Origin: Lactuca virosa
Taxonomy: Eukaryota > Streptophyta > Magnoliopsida > Asterales > Asteraceae
Direction of reading: 5' to 3'
DNA: 64,000 bases
NCBI GenBank assembly: GCA_928212115.1
Contig: CAKMRJ010003334.1
Span: forward strand, 106,088,887 to 106,152,886
Under the pieces are notes generated by a model. The model was not told the DNA's origin. It made no database searches and was given only the letters and a program-made list of their open reading frames with translations. Position numbers and translations under genes: made by a program. Below are positions 46,932 to 59,149 of this stretch, piece by piece. How positions within the stretch are numbered: the first letter of the stretch is position 1; each line of letters opens with the position of its first letter.

Positions 46932-48427
46932 CTCAAATGGCTGAAAATCAGATAGACGCTCGGACTGCTGATCCGGATAATCCTCGCGCTAGTCAATCAA
47001 ATAAAACCCCAATTAATAATTGGGCCATACCATAACCAGGAATATGATTCATTTGTCCAAATCTCAGGGTAAAAGACCATTCTACTCTTTCCTCACTTGA
47101 CCCAACAACCAAAGCCCAACTTAAATGGCTCCAAAAGCCCAATATGGCCTAAATTCCTACATGAGGCCCAAAACCCATTATGGGCCTAAATCCAAGAAGG
47201 ACCAAAGCCTAATAATGCACCAAGGTGAAAAATACTATTGGCCCAAACCCTAAAAGTCCAAATATGGCCCAAAAACGCGAAAGTCAACCAAAGTCAAGCT
47301 GCTGAGTACGCCCGACATACTCAGACGTATGCCAAGCGTACTCCCTCCAGGGCCAATACGCACAGCGTATGAGCTGGGTACGCCCAACGTACTCCATAGA
47401 CAACCAGCCCTTCCATTAAGCACTTAATCAGTTAAGCCACTAAGCCAAACTCTCAGATCTGATCCTAAATGGTGTCTTAACACATAAAGTTGACAACTTT
47501 ACACTCTATCATGACTTAATGGGGCCCAAAACTCAAAAAGAACCATAAGAGTAACTCTAACTCATGCATGGGCCAAGATGACTCATCAAGATTGCATTTT
47601 TATGAACAAGGGACCTCAAAAATGCCAAGATCAACCATTCCTAGCTTATGGAGTAGCTCATACTCCCAAGCATGGCTTAAAGGACTATAGAAAGCATAAA
47701 AACAAGCCCTAACTAAATCTACACTAAAGAACCATAATTTTGAAGCTTTATACCTCCAGAAGATAGATCAAGATGCACAAAGTCTGGATCCACAAGCTTC
47801 AATCAATCCGACACTCCTTGAAGAAGCTCCTCCTTCTTAAATGAGCACCAAAACACATGAAATCACCCTAAGAACTCAAGAATCACACCAATGGAGGCTA
47901 GGGTTCCGTATCTAGGGTTTAAAGGGATGGAGGCTGAAGGTAGAAGGGTTTGGAGTTGAGTTAAGGCCATTAAATAAGGTCCAAGACCCTAAATTAGGGT
48001 TTGCACCTGACTGGAGTACGCCCAACGTACTCCTAGTATGCGTAGTGTACTCCTATGTACGCCCAACATACTACGCTTAACCCTAATACCTCCAAACTTC
48101 TGAAGGCCATAACTTCTTCGCTCTAAGTCCGATTTCGATGATCTTTATATCCCTGGAAAGGTGACGAGAAACTCTACACTTTTATCAACTCTCCCTTTCC
48201 TTAAAGCTTTTTGAACTTAAATCCAAAATTCATAAAAGGCCCGAACTGACATTTTATGGTTATACCCTTGGGCTCCAAAATGCAAACCTGACTCCCGGAT
48301 CACCCAATCTACATTAACCCCGCCCAAAGGGCCTAAATCTATCTTTCCCTAAGGCCTAAAGCCTTATGATAACTGATCTTCGGGTCACGGCCCCAAATTA
48401 GGAAACGAATCGGAACAGGGTGTTACA

Positions 48428-48442
48428 ACTCTCCCCCACTTA
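48428..48442 (-). other. Polypurine tract of the gypsy element
   Basis: On the minus strand TAAGTGGGGGAGAGT directly precedes the LTR start at 48427. Confidence 0.85.
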
Positions 48443-49076
48443 AATTAGATTTCGTCCTCGAAATCACTCCTTACCACCTTCCTGGAAACCAAACGTTCCG
48501 ACCAAAATCTCCTAATGATGGCTAAATCACTGATCCTTTAACTAACGAACCAACATCGTACTGTTATAATTTTGAAGCCCCATAACTTGCCTGGCCTCCA
48601 CCCAGGTAGAACCATTCTGAAATATACTCATGAGGACCTCCTACTGCAATTTGAACTGAGAATAATCCTTTTGATCCTGAACCATCCAACTGATACCTTT
48701 GGCGGATAGATTCCTTAACCATTACTTGCTGATGAAAAAACCTATTCCCCGAATATAACGACGAATCCCAACGCGAGTCTCGACCAAATGCCAACCCGAT
48801 ACATAACTTATCTCCTGAGATCCAAAGATTTACCCTTGCATTCCGTCCGGAATTTTTTTCTGATTCCATAATGACCTTCCACTAAACTAATATATAACAT
48901 CCTCAATCCACCGCTGAGACTGACAACCTCACTCATGGTCCCACCACCAGGCCCCCATTGAGAGTCTAACTGATAAAGGCTACCCTAGCCTATACATCAT
49001 AAGAATACCAATCACTAACCACAAAGTTTTCCCACTCTAAACGTAATCCAATAACTTGTCCCAACTAATCCTTGTC

Positions 49077-49175
49077 GGGTCTCACCCATACTATTATACC
49101 ATATGGGCCTCGCCCGCGGGTCTCACCCAGACTGTACAATCGAACGGGCCTCGCCCAAGGGTCTCACCCAATCGA
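49077..49175. repeat. GGGTCTCACCC / GGGCCTCGCCC tandem array
   Basis: Three spaced copies of each word alternate. In reverse complement they resemble the GGGCGGGGCCC units at 643-880. Confidence 0.75.
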
Positions 49176-49271
49176 GTGTTGTACAGGCGTAACCTCGCCT
49201 CAGTTCCAACGATCCTCATACCAACTAAGAGTAATCTTCTGACAATACCATCCGCCCCGACCCGGGCATGC

Positions 49272-50856
49272 TGTTATCATGCTGTAGCGCACATATTAAA
49301 CAAGTAAAATTTATCACTTCTGGTTGCACTAAAAATATAGCACAGGGAAGCAGGGTAGAATTCTCCGGGACACAGCCTAATGGTCAATCCCTTTTTGCAT
49401 CAGGCACAATCTAGTCATGACATAAATTATTAAGAAAAGGGATTTTAAATTTAACTAAAAAAAACTAAAATTCCAGTGATATTAAACTAAACAAAAATCA
49501 ATAATAAAAACGATTTTAACTCTGCTGTGACTTTCCTAATCATGCAACTAGTCCAGATCTGAGTATTTAAGATGCATTCTCTCTAAGCTGGCACTGAGAA
49601 AAACTAACAAGATCTGGTATAATCTCTTTTACCTATATTAGTTAACCAAAACAAGCTCTTTGAATTAACCCTAACTTTTTTAATGTTCAATTAAACAAGC
49701 TCTTAATTAAATCAAAAAAATTGCATTAAGATCTTTGTAAAATTCTCAACAATACCCAATACTTCTCACAAGCTCGAAAGCATAAAGGTATGATTTTTAC
49801 AGTTTATATCAGAGTTAAATCCCAAAACGGAACCAATCTGATACTTGTTACTTTTACCAGTTGACAAGAACAATTACAGATTCTATTAACTAATTAACTG
49901 GAATGATAAAACCCTAGCTAAGTGATGAGACTAACAAGAATTAAAATCAAACATTCATTAAGCTCAAAACTGAAAAATCTAGATAGAAACACAAAACGAA
50001 AATCAGATCTGAAAACTAATCACATGAGAAGTACTAGTCTATGCAGAACTGAAAACTAAAGTTTAGCCAGACATGGCCAAAAATGAAATCAAACTAGATA
50101 AAAGAAACATATACTGATAAATCTTCTATACTACATGTGTGAGATGATTCGCAGTCTTTAGATCTTCAAAAGTCGCTGAAAGAATTCAAAAATCGTCTTA
50201 TGAAGTGGTTTTCTTCGTCTAGAATCGTCCAACCCTTACAAATGATTATGAGGGTTGTATTTATACTCAATGTGGAAGCTTCCGAAATAAGAATCTGATA
50301 AAATGTGATCGCATGTATCAAAGTTGTGATCGCATGTATTGAAGAAAACGCGTCTCGGGCCTTTTTAATGAAGTAGGATGCTATGTTGATACATTTTGGC
50401 AAAGTTGCGATCACATATAGGGTAGTTGCGATCGCATAAAGACCATTTTTTCATCCACCTGAATTTTTGGCACAAAACATCTTCGAAGTCAAGCTGCGAG
50501 CCAAAGATGTGATCGCATGGACAAAGTTGCAATCGCATGGACAAGACATGTGATCGCATGTATTGAATTTGGTGCCTTTTTTATCGTCATTCTTCCTTAC
50601 AGGTTGTTCTTAATCATTCCTCAACGTCCTTCCTTAGTTTAGACTCTAATTGACCACCAAACACGCATCCAACTGCTCCCAAAGCATTGTTCCACTCGAA
50701 CTATCTCAAATTGACATAAAAACATGAGCAGTACGAGAATTCTAATAAAATACATGAGCTGAACATTATTTAAATAAATGACATGCAAATATACAAAATA
50801 TGATGCTAAATTATAATAAAAACTACCATATAAGATGCATAAAATGGCATCTAACA
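49272..50856 (-). repeat. 3' LTR of the Athila-type element
   Basis: 1585 bp, TGTTATCATG...ATCTAACA on the plus strand. It carries repeated GTGATCGCATG words at about 50306-50560. Confidence 0.92.
50290..50560. repeat. Interspersed TGCGATCGCA-type palindromes in the LTR
   Basis: At least eight copies or variants of TGYGATCGCAT in 270 bp; the other LTR has the same set with one extra unit (56450-56735). Confidence 0.9.
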
Positions 50857-50870
50857 AATCTCCCCAACCA
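50857..50870 (-). other. Polypurine tract of the Athila-type element
   Basis: On the minus strand GGTTGGGGAGATT precedes the 3' LTR start at 50856. Confidence 0.8.
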
Positions 50871-52448
50871 TAAATCTTACTTGCCCTCAAGTAAGAAAAA
50901 GATAAAACATTATAAACACATGGAAAAAATGTAGATGACCTAAAAAGAATTTAGAGTAAAATAAAAGAAAATAAAAATACTTCACTCTTTTTTTTGTTTT
51001 TACGATGAGACTTTACATCAAAGGATTTCCAATCACTACTACCTAGACGACCATCCTGCTACCTTTCATGTATCACAGACTCCCAAAGTGAGGAAGACCA
51101 CGAAATTGTGTAGCCCAATAGTCCGGCCATACTTTTATTTAAACTTTACACCTTAATTAGCTTTGTGAGCGAAAATAACACAATCTAGGATCTCATGTCC
51201 TTAAGACTAGATAGTCAAGAATCAGAATCGACGCATCCTTAAGAACCCGTCACGACAAATTAGCTTTCGTTGAAGCAGTGGGCCACACCTGTAGGGGCCC
51301 AACTCCTATGCTTTCACTTTTTCGAGAGCCACCAATATCATATCACACAGTTCTTCATCCTCCAGATTTAACTTTAAGATGGACTCTGATTTGATTGAAC
51401 TTGAATTTGTATCTTTGTTTCTAGCTTGAATTCTTCAAGCAACTTTTGAATTTCTTGAGATTTCTTTGATTGAGTGCTTGAAATTTTGATTTGGGTACTG
51501 GATATGACAGTTGTACCCTTTCTTCCTTCTTGATTGTGTGGATCTGATATAAGGGATCTCTGTTAACGCGAGGGTAACGCGTGTCAACAACTAGGTTCGT
51601 GTTATGTGGGTCCAGAATTATTGATAAAGGTTCTTTTTAAACATTCAAAATCAAATCATCCCAAAGCTGTTATTACCGCCCACAAAAACGTTTCAGTATG
51701 CTATTTTTTATTATCTAAGACTAGGGTCTCAGATAATGATGTTTGGGTCCCCTAGTTATTACAGTTAATTCTACACTTCCAATAACAATCCGGTTGCTTC
51801 GGACTTTCATTTTCCATCTTCACGGAGTTGTCGAATGTAAATAGTATCCTCATCTCGTATTTTTTTAAATTTTTTGAATTTTTTGGTTTTCTAAAAGATT
51901 TTTAAGAATCTTTAAATGCAGAGAATAAAAATAACTAGAAATAAAATCTTTTTGGGTTTTTTATGAATGCAGAAAAATAAAAAGGAAAATAAAATATTTT
52001 TTTGGATTTTTCAGATTTTTATGTGCAAATGCAATAGAATAAAATGAAAAAAGAAAAATAAAATTTGAAAATTTTAACCTAAAAAACTGAAAATTAAAAT
52101 TTTTAACAAAAAATGCAAATTTTTATTAACCCCCTCCCCAAGCTTAAAATGATGCACTATCCTCAATGCTCAGAGAGGATGAACAGTTTAATAAAGAATA
52201 TAAAACAAAAAATGTGCAGCTAGGAAAGAATGTACCTGATAAGTTCGCAGAAATTATGATTTTGACGAACATGTGGCGAAAAATCTGAATTTCAGCAACT
52301 CTGTTGATCCTCTGATTTCCCCAAGCTTGCTTGGAACTGCGACCATCTCTTTATTGAAAGCGTAAAAATTAAAACTACTCATCGGGTTGCCTCCCAGAAA
52401 CCTGCCCATTTTTAAAGTCGTTGGCTCGACATTGCCCAGCCAGATTTA
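50871..52448 (-). other. Non-coding region between protease and the 3' LTR of the Athila-type element
   Basis: At 52440-52384 the minus strand has the familiar Athila post-pol sequence (TCGAGCCAACGACTTTAAA, then TCTGGGAGGCAACCCGATGA). A second purine tract, AAGCTTGGGGAGGGGGTT, lies at 52146-52129. The remainder to 50871 is AT-rich, with no reading frame above background. In full elements this stretch follows integrase. Confidence 0.7.
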
Positions 52449-53468
52449 CTAACTGGTGTGGTTGGGACTTCTATGAAGCTCAACTCTTTTTCTTGTGACT
52501 CCAGATCCCTTCAAATATGGCAATATTGGTGGATCTGGAACTTGTTCAACAAACTTGAAAGACTCCATAGTGTCTTCAGATAAGTTCTTTTGATGATTAG
52601 ACTTCTTTCTCTTTCTGATCTTCTTCTTTTCAGAAGTCTTCTCTTTGAACTCTCTAGATTCTTTTCTTTTCAAATTGTTGCATTTAAGCTTCTGTGTTGG
52701 TACTTTCTCGGTTGAAATCATCACTTTCTCCTCATCTTTTTCCAAAAGTTTGTTTCGTTTCAAATTTTTATCTGATTTTTCTTCAGCAGGAATTAAATAC
52801 TCCTCCATCACCTCCCCAAGCTTATCTTCTGCCAGCTCCTCCAATCTGTATGATAAATTCCTTTCTGCACAATTTTCTTGCACAGAGACATTAGAAAACC
52901 CACACCAGCCCTCAGATAAAGGACTGTTGGTACCCAGATAATTTACAGAAATATTTTCAGAAGGAAAATCATCATTATTAATTTTAAAATTAACAACCTG
53001 CTCATCAAACTCCATTGAAATCGTGCCATTAAAAACGTCTATTTTTGTTTTTGCAGTTTTCATAAATCGTCTTCCCAAAATAATAGAGTTTGCATCTGAA
53101 GTGTCCGAGTTTCCCATGTCCAAAAGGTAAAAATCAGCAGGAAATATCAAATTATCCACTTGGACAAGAACATCCTCCAGTACACATTTTGGATGTACTA
53201 TTGAGTGGTCAACCAACTGTATAATTGTCCCGGTCTTTTGTAAAGTTCCCATTTTTATTTTTTCAAAAATAAAATAGGGAAGGACATTTACTGAAGCACC
53301 TAAATCAAGCATGACATTTGGAAAATTAAGGTTTCCCAATTTACAAGGAACTGAGAAAATCCTCGGATCCTTGCACTTTGGAGGCAAACCTTTTTGTAAA
53401 ATTAAAGAAATATTTTTGCTAGCTTTTATAGTTTCACTAAATTTCATTTTTTTTTCTTTGAAATACAT
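52449..53468 (-). CDS. Athila-type aspartic protease (truncated pol)
   Basis: A 339-codon frame whose first ATG lies in the slippage region (53468), with a further in-frame ATG at 53447. It contains the retropepsin-like core VMLDLGASVNVLPYFIFEK (the D-L-G-A variant of D-T/S-G-A used by Athila) and a second conserved word SIILGRRFMKTAKTKID. After that comes a long charged Lys/Glu-rich tail (about residues 190-310). It ends at ELHRSPNHTS, with no RT. Overlaps gag by 25 nt in the -1 frame; whether it is translated by frameshifting or independently is unknown. Confidence 0.8.
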   Translation of the reverse strand: MYFKEKKMKFSETIKASKNISLILQKGLPPKCKDPRIFSVPCKLGNLNFPNVMLDLGASVNVLPYFIFEKIKMGTLQKTGTIIQLVDHSIVHPKCVLEDVLVQVDNLIFPADFYLLDMGNSDTSDANSIILGRRFMKTAKTKIDVFNGTISMEFDEQVVNFKINNDDFPSENISVNYLGTNSPLSEGWCGFSNVSVQENCAERNLSYRLEELAEDKLGEVMEEYLIPAEEKSDKNLKRNKLLEKDEEKVMISTEKVPTQKLKCNNLKRKESREFKEKTSEKKKIRKRKKSNHQKNLSEDTMESFKFVEQVPDPPILPYLKGSGVTRKRVELHRSPNHTS

Positions 53469-55381
53469 AAATCTTTAAGAAACTTAGCATATCGAGGAAT
53501 GTGTTTTATAACATCTAAAAGTGGAAGGTTTACCTCAACCTTGCAAAAAATTTCCATGATGTCTTCATCCTCTCTTTCTCGTTTCGTATTCTTCAGTCTT
53601 GATGGGAATGAAGGCAAGGGCTTATATTCTTTCAGATTCAGCTTCACTGGTGTTGGAGTTTCTTTTTCTTCCAGCTTTTTAGATTCTTCTTCAACCAACA
53701 CCTCTTCAAACTCTTCAACTTCAACACCTTTTTCTGTCTCTTCCACACCTCCTTCTTCTATCAGAACCTGTTCAAATTCTTCATCGGCCTCGTTTTTTGG
53801 TTCAGATGAGCTTGGGCCTCCATATGTTTTCCCACTTCTCAAGGGAATAGCATTAACATTTTGCTTCGAATTGTTTTCAGTGTGTCCCGGTAACTTTCCT
53901 TGAGATTCCAGACGACCCACAAAAGTGGCAAGCTGAGACACCTGCTGTTCCAGATTCTTGATATTGGCTCTGGTTTCTGTCTGGAATGCTTGGGTGCTCG
54001 TGGAAAGACTCTTCACAATATCTTCTAAGGCCACACTGGAACTGTTGGGTTGCTGATTTGAAGATTGATACTGGAAATTCGGATTCTGGAAGTTGGGCTA
54101 AAAATGAGAATTCTGCAGAGGACCCGACTGCTAAAAATTTTGCTGCTGCTGAAATCCGGGTGGAGGCTGAAATTGTTGTTTCTGCTGATAATTATTCTGA
54201 AAATTATGTTGGTAGCCCCCGACAGCTTTTACTTTAGCAACATCCTCTTGTAAAATCGGACACATATCAGTAGGATGATCAGTCTTCAAACAGATACTAC
54301 ATGGTTTCTTTGCAGCTGATTTTTCTTTAGTCAACAACAACATTGCTTTCGTGAGCTCAAAAATCTGGGTTTCAAGGTGAGCATTGTTGATTTCTTTTAC
54401 TCCTCTTGGATGATCCATATACCATTCTTCTTCATTTCCAGAATGTTTAGACTCGATCGCCAGCTTTTCGATAAGTTCTCTAATTTCAGTTGGCGTCATA
54501 TCACTTAAGGAACGGCCACTGGAAGCATTTATCAGGTGCCTTTCCTTGGGTGTCAGACCTTCACAAAAACAATTGTAGAGTTGGTAGTCACTGATCCCAT
54601 GTTGTGGGCACCGAACCATAAGCTTCTTGGATCTCTCCCAGTAGGTATGTAGAGCTTCTCGTCTTCTTTGTTTGATCCCAAGGATTTCTCTTCTGAGACT
54701 GGAGACTCGTGTTTCTGGAAAATATTTCTCTAAGAACAGCTTCGCGAGTTCTGTCCAAGTGGTGATGGAACCAGACGGGAGTTCATATAACAATTCCCTT
54801 GCTGAATCTTGAAGTGAAAAGGGGAATGCCCTTAACTTTATCTGGTCTTTAGTGACATCATGCGACTTTATTCCTGAACATACCACATGAAATTCCTTGA
54901 GTAATTTATTTGGGCCTTTGTTTTCCAATACTCTGAAAGTGGGAAGGAGATGAATCAGCCCAGATTTAAGCTCAAAGTTCTGGGCTTCTGGAAACGTAAT
55001 GCAAAGGGGCTGCTGGTTAACCTCTTGAGTAGCCCACTCTCTAAGGGTCTTTTCTGCATCGTCTCCACTCATGACTGATTCTTCAGATTCGGATTCTGAA
55101 GAATCTGTGGGTTCAGATTTGACGAAAAATGGTGGGGAATATGTTTTATAAGGGCTGTTCTGAGGAGAATATGGGGGTACTTTCAGAAAAAAAAACGGAT
55201 CAGATTCGTTCCACAAGGGAGTGCCTTGTGGTGTGGAGGTTTCTGGAGGTACGGAAGATGATGAACCAAAGAGACCAGCCGATCGTTTCTTTCTTGCTGC
55301 CTTGTTCTTCAGTTTCCTTGCAGTTCGCTCGATTTTTAGATCAAAAGCTAGAGGTGTACCTAAACAAAAAAGTCTTGGCAT
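53444..55381 (-). pseudogene. Athila-type gag, interrupted by two TAG codons
   Basis: It starts at the ATG 55381-55379 (MPRLFCLG), 23 nt inside the primer site. The capsid core is clear: FELKSGLIHLLP, LKEFHVVCSG, KLRAFPFSLQDSARELLYELP and TTWTELAKLFLEKYFP. A CCHC zinc knuckle CSICLKTDHPTDMC is intact at about residues 355-370. After the Gln-rich stretch, TAG codons at 54133-54131 and 54100-54098 replace likely Gln codons (CAG to TAG). The frame is then open again through EDIVKSLSTSTQAF, an acidic Glu-rich stretch and YAKFLKDLC to a TGA at 53446-53444. That TGA is preceded by nine A, the slippery site described in the findings. Confidence 0.85.
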
Positions 55382-55403
55382 AAAACTGTTAGAAAGCACC
55401 GTG

Positions 55404-55421
55404 TCCCCGGCAACGGTGCCA
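55404..55421 (-). other. Primer binding site, tRNA-Asp type
   Basis: On the minus strand TGGCACCGTTGCCGGGGA, which differs from the TGGCGCCGTTGCCGGGGA site usual in Athila elements by one base, lies 3 nt after the LTR end. Confidence 0.85.
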
Positions 55422-55424
55422 ATT

Positions 55425-57030
55425 TGTTATCACGCTGTCGCGCGCCAATTAAACAAGTAAAATTGATCACTGCTGGTTGCACTAAAAATATAGCACAAGG
55501 AAGCAGGGTCGAATCCTCAGGGACATAGCCTAATGGTAAATGTCTTTTTGCATCAGGCACAATCTAGTCAAGACATAAATTATTAAGAAGGGGGATTTTA
55601 AATTTAACTAAAAAAACTAAAACTCCAGTGATATTAAACTAAACGAAAATGAATAATAAAAACGATTTCAGCTCTGCTGCGACTTTCCTAATCATGCAAC
55701 TAGCCCATATCAGATTATTTGAGATGCGTTCTATCTAAGACGGTACCGAGAAAAACTAACAAGATATAGTATAATCTCTTTTACCTATATTAGTTAACCA
55801 AAACAAGCTCTTTGAATTAACCCTAACTTTATCTATTGTTCAAATAAACAAGCTCTTAATTAAATTAGAAAATTTTCATTAAGATCTTTGTAAAATTCCC
55901 AACAATAGCCAATACTTCTCACAAGCTCAGAAGCGTAAAGGTATGATTTTTACAGTTTATATCAGAGTTAAATCCCAAAACGGAACCAATCTGATACTTG
56001 TTACTTTTACCAGTTGACAAGAACAATTATGGATTCTATTAACTAATTAACTGGAATGATAAAACCCTAGCTATGGGATCAGACAAACAAGAATTAAAAT
56101 CAAACATTCATTAAGCTCAAAACTGAAAAATCTAGATAGAAACACAAAACGAAAATCAGATCTGAAAACTAATCACATGAGAAGTACTAGTCTATGCAGA
56201 ACTGAAAACTAAAGTTTAGCCAGTCATGGCCAAAAACAAAATCAAACTAGATAAAATAAACATTTACTGATAAATCTTCTAAACTAAATGTGTGAGATGA
56301 TTCACAATCTTCAGATCTTCAAAAGTCGCTGAAAGAATTCAAAAATCGCCTTCTAAAGTGGTTTTCTTCGTCTTGAATCGTCCAACCCTTACAACTGATT
56401 ATGAGGGTTGTATTTATACTCAATGTGGAAGCTTCCAGAACAAGAATCTGATAACATGTGATCACATGTATCAAAGTTGCGATCGCATGTATTGAAGAAA
56501 ACGCGTCTCGGGCCTTTTTAATGAAGTATGATGCTATTTTGAGACATTTTGGCAAAGTTGCGATCGCATAAAGGGTAGTTGTGATCGCATAAAGGGTAGT
56601 TGCGATCGCATAAAGACCATTTTTCATCCATCTGGATTTGTGGCACAAAAAATCTATGAAGTCAAGCTGCGAGCCAAACATGCGATCGCATGGACAAAGC
56701 TGCGATCACATGGACACGACATGCAATCGGATGTATTGAATTTGGTGCCTTTTTTATCGTCATTCTTCCTTCCAAGATATTCTTGATCATTCCTAAGCAT
56801 CCTTCCGTAGTTTAGACTCCAACTAAGCACCAAACATGCATCCAACTGCTACCAAAGCACTGCTCCACTCGAACTATCTGAAATTGACAAAAAAAACATG
56901 AGCAATACGTGAATTCTAATAAAATACATGAGTTGAACATTATTTAAATAAATGACATGCAAATGTATAAAATATGATGTTAAATGATAATAAAAACTAC
57001 CTTATAAGATGCATAAAATGGCATCTAACA
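55425..57030 (-). repeat. 5' LTR of the Athila-type element
   Basis: 1606 bp, partner of 49272-50856; the extra length is due mainly to one more GCGATCGCATAAAGGGTAGT unit. Confidence 0.92.
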
Positions 57031-57035
57031 CATAC

Positions 57036-58329
57036 ACTGATCATTCCTCAGTTCCACTCCCACTCCCACAATGGCCTACCTCATTCTGGTGAATACTACG
57101 ATCCCATCGTAGACTTACACACTTCCCTGGTAGCCTATCATCCTTATGTATGCTACGACTATCCCGTACTCTTACAACACTTCCATACTACCATGGTCTC
57201 AATCCATGGTCTTGCTCTCCATCTACCATACCAACCCACGATCAATCATGGGTCAACCCACATTGTCTATATCTTGATCAGGTGTTCGGGTCATGCCCCA
57301 AACCCCAAGGCCTTCATTAGACAAGAACAGACAGAAAGGCTCTAAAACAACCCTCAACTTGGATCCAAACTCATATATGATATGAATAACAACGAATGCA
57401 CCAACCTGTCGTTGGAAGTTCTGAACCTCCAACCTTGCACAACCTCAATCCAAACTTCCACTTGGATTGGCTTCCCACTCATCTAGGATGTGGAAATCCT
57501 CCTGATTTCGCACCTGATTCTATCCTCGGAATCCAAACGGTTCTCCCCCACTTGGATTTGACTACACCTTGTTAGATTCACAAAACTGATAGGTTTCCAA
57601 CCCGCCTTACATCCTTACAATTTAAATTATTGACAACTTGAGCTTACAAGAACTAGCATCCCATCACTAGCCAATTTTAACGATCACACACACATTCCTT
57701 ATCCAACTGATTACTTCCCGAAATCTCAGCTGGTCCAGTAATCCCAAGCACTTCCCATGATACAGCTCCAAACCTTTAAGTAATTACTGCTCCTGACAAA
57801 ATTATAACCCTTGACCGGAAGGGATGGATCACCAATCCAACTACCCACTCACCGAAGGTTTTGTGCATTCTAACCATCTTCAACCAATATGATTCAGAAA
57901 TTCCTTTGTCAATTATGGCGTCTAAACAGGCCCACACGACCTCCATCATCATCCACTTGATATCGCCCCTTCCCCAGTGTCGGTAGTGATTGGATCCCAA
58001 AATCCTTCCATAACCATCTGTCATCACTATTATGCAGCACAACACCTCTACACTCTGACTCCATTGTTGACTAATCAAGCTAATTTGTCTGCTGATCTCC
58101 TAAGCGATACCCCAGAATTATATTCACCAATGACCCACAACAAGCTTCCTAACCATCTAAATCCAGATCAACAAAATGTATCCCACTCATAACTCTAGGC
58201 ATGAAAAAATGGCATATAACATTTATTGATAATATAAGCTAGGCGATCACAAGGGACTCTGATTCTTAGATGGGGACTAGACTAAACCGAACATAACGTC
58301 TCAACACCTACTTACAGGAGCATAAGAAA
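57036..58329 (-). other. Internal non-coding part of the minus-strand gypsy element
   Basis: Lies downstream of gag on the minus strand. No protease or RT words are seen on either strand; a 100-codon minus frame near 57776-58078 has no recognisable motif. Confidence 0.45.
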
Positions 58330-59143
58330 TTAAAAGGCATGAACAAGATACATACCTGCGAGGTCCTGAAGTCTTGGCTCTCCCCCCTGAAAAATCACGG
58401 ATGATGGGGTCTGAGCCGCCCCAATCAATAACCATGGCCAACTTGCCTTAAGGTGACCAGACTGATGACATCGATGACATAATTCTACCTCCAGGGTGTA
58501 TTCTTGGCGAAGGTGTCCCTTCCACCCGCACCTTCTGCATTTGGACTTGCCGCGTGCACGCTCATGGGTTCCTCCACCCTTAGCACAAATGGCCCCTCGT
58601 TTCCCTAACACCAGGCATGACAACATCAAACTTCTTAGATGATGCTAGAAGAGTCAGATCATAAGTCCGCTTCCTCTTTCCCAGTTGCTTCCCCAGAACG
58701 AGCTCCCGTTTCCAAGTCACCCCGACCATCCCATTAGTTGCCTGAACGACCGTCATCTGATCCTTGAACTTGGTGACCAATCTGTCAGCGACAAGACCAA
58801 TAATGCCAGGTAACTACTCTTGCAAAGTTCACGAAACCTCAGTGGCAATCCAATCACGAAATCGATCCCCCTGAAAGCATGATGAATACCCCAACTTCGA
58901 TCCTTCCTGGCAAGATCTAGCAATAGGGTCCTTCTCCCTGAAAAATTCTAAGGCTCCATAAGCCTTGAGTTCCCGATGAGCATCCAATTGTCCTATTGCA
59001 ATCTTGACCCGAAAAGCTCCAAGTCGATCATCCAAGAGTTCCATGATCTCTTCCTTGATGATACCAAACATCAAAAGAGTCTTTTCCAAAATACCGCGGG
59101 TGATCTTCGACGAGATAAATTCCCGCATCCGCTCATCCATCAG
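58330..59143 (-). pseudogene. Gypsy gag, decayed and internally shortened
   Basis: The start MDERMREFISSKITRG and the following KEEIMELLDDRL...KDPIARSCQEGSKLGYSSC words fit the gag of gypsy elements common in this plant group. The middle is much shorter than in full-length gag, with stops and frame changes (frames 59140-58829, 58780-58580, 58629-58330). Two CCHC-like knuckles follow: CRRCGWKGHLRQEY and CHRCHQSGHLKASW. In each the last Cys is replaced (Y and W), each possible by a single point change. No pol follows. Confidence 0.7.
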
Positions 59144-59149
59144 CTCAGC

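Larger units (their letters stand above)
46229..48427 (-). repeat. 3' LTR of the minus-strand gypsy element
   Basis: Sense start TGTAACACCC at 48427, end GGGACGCTTCA at 46229. Contains in sense order the GATATAAAG...GAAGAAGTTATG block (48156-48108), GTACGCCCAACGTAC palindromes (48070-48000 and 47390-47290), a TTATTTAA TATA-like site (near 47973), the AAAGTTGTCAACTTT box (47500-47486), a GAG|GTGAGT donor (46931), a tandem array, the conserved block (46474-46445) and TTTCAG (46427). Confidence 0.85.
49267..57035 (-). mobile_element. Athila-type gypsy element with gag and protease only (minus strand)
   Basis: Two direct LTRs (49272-50856 and 55425-57030) enclose gag, protease, two polypurine-like tracts and a primer site that matches tRNA-Asp. 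The flanking pentamers CATGC (49267-49271) and CATAC (57031-57035) differ by one transition. No RT, RNase H or integrase lies between protease (ending 52449) and the conserved post-pol region that begins about 52440. Athila gag, protease and PBS features identify the lineage. The element is therefore non-autonomous, and would need a full Athila for mobility. Confidence 0.88.

Noticed and set aside
53499..53903. 134-codon plus-strand Ser-rich frame
   Set aside because: Antisense to the Glu-rich part of the Athila-type gag; the Ser bias is the complement of Glu/Lys codons.
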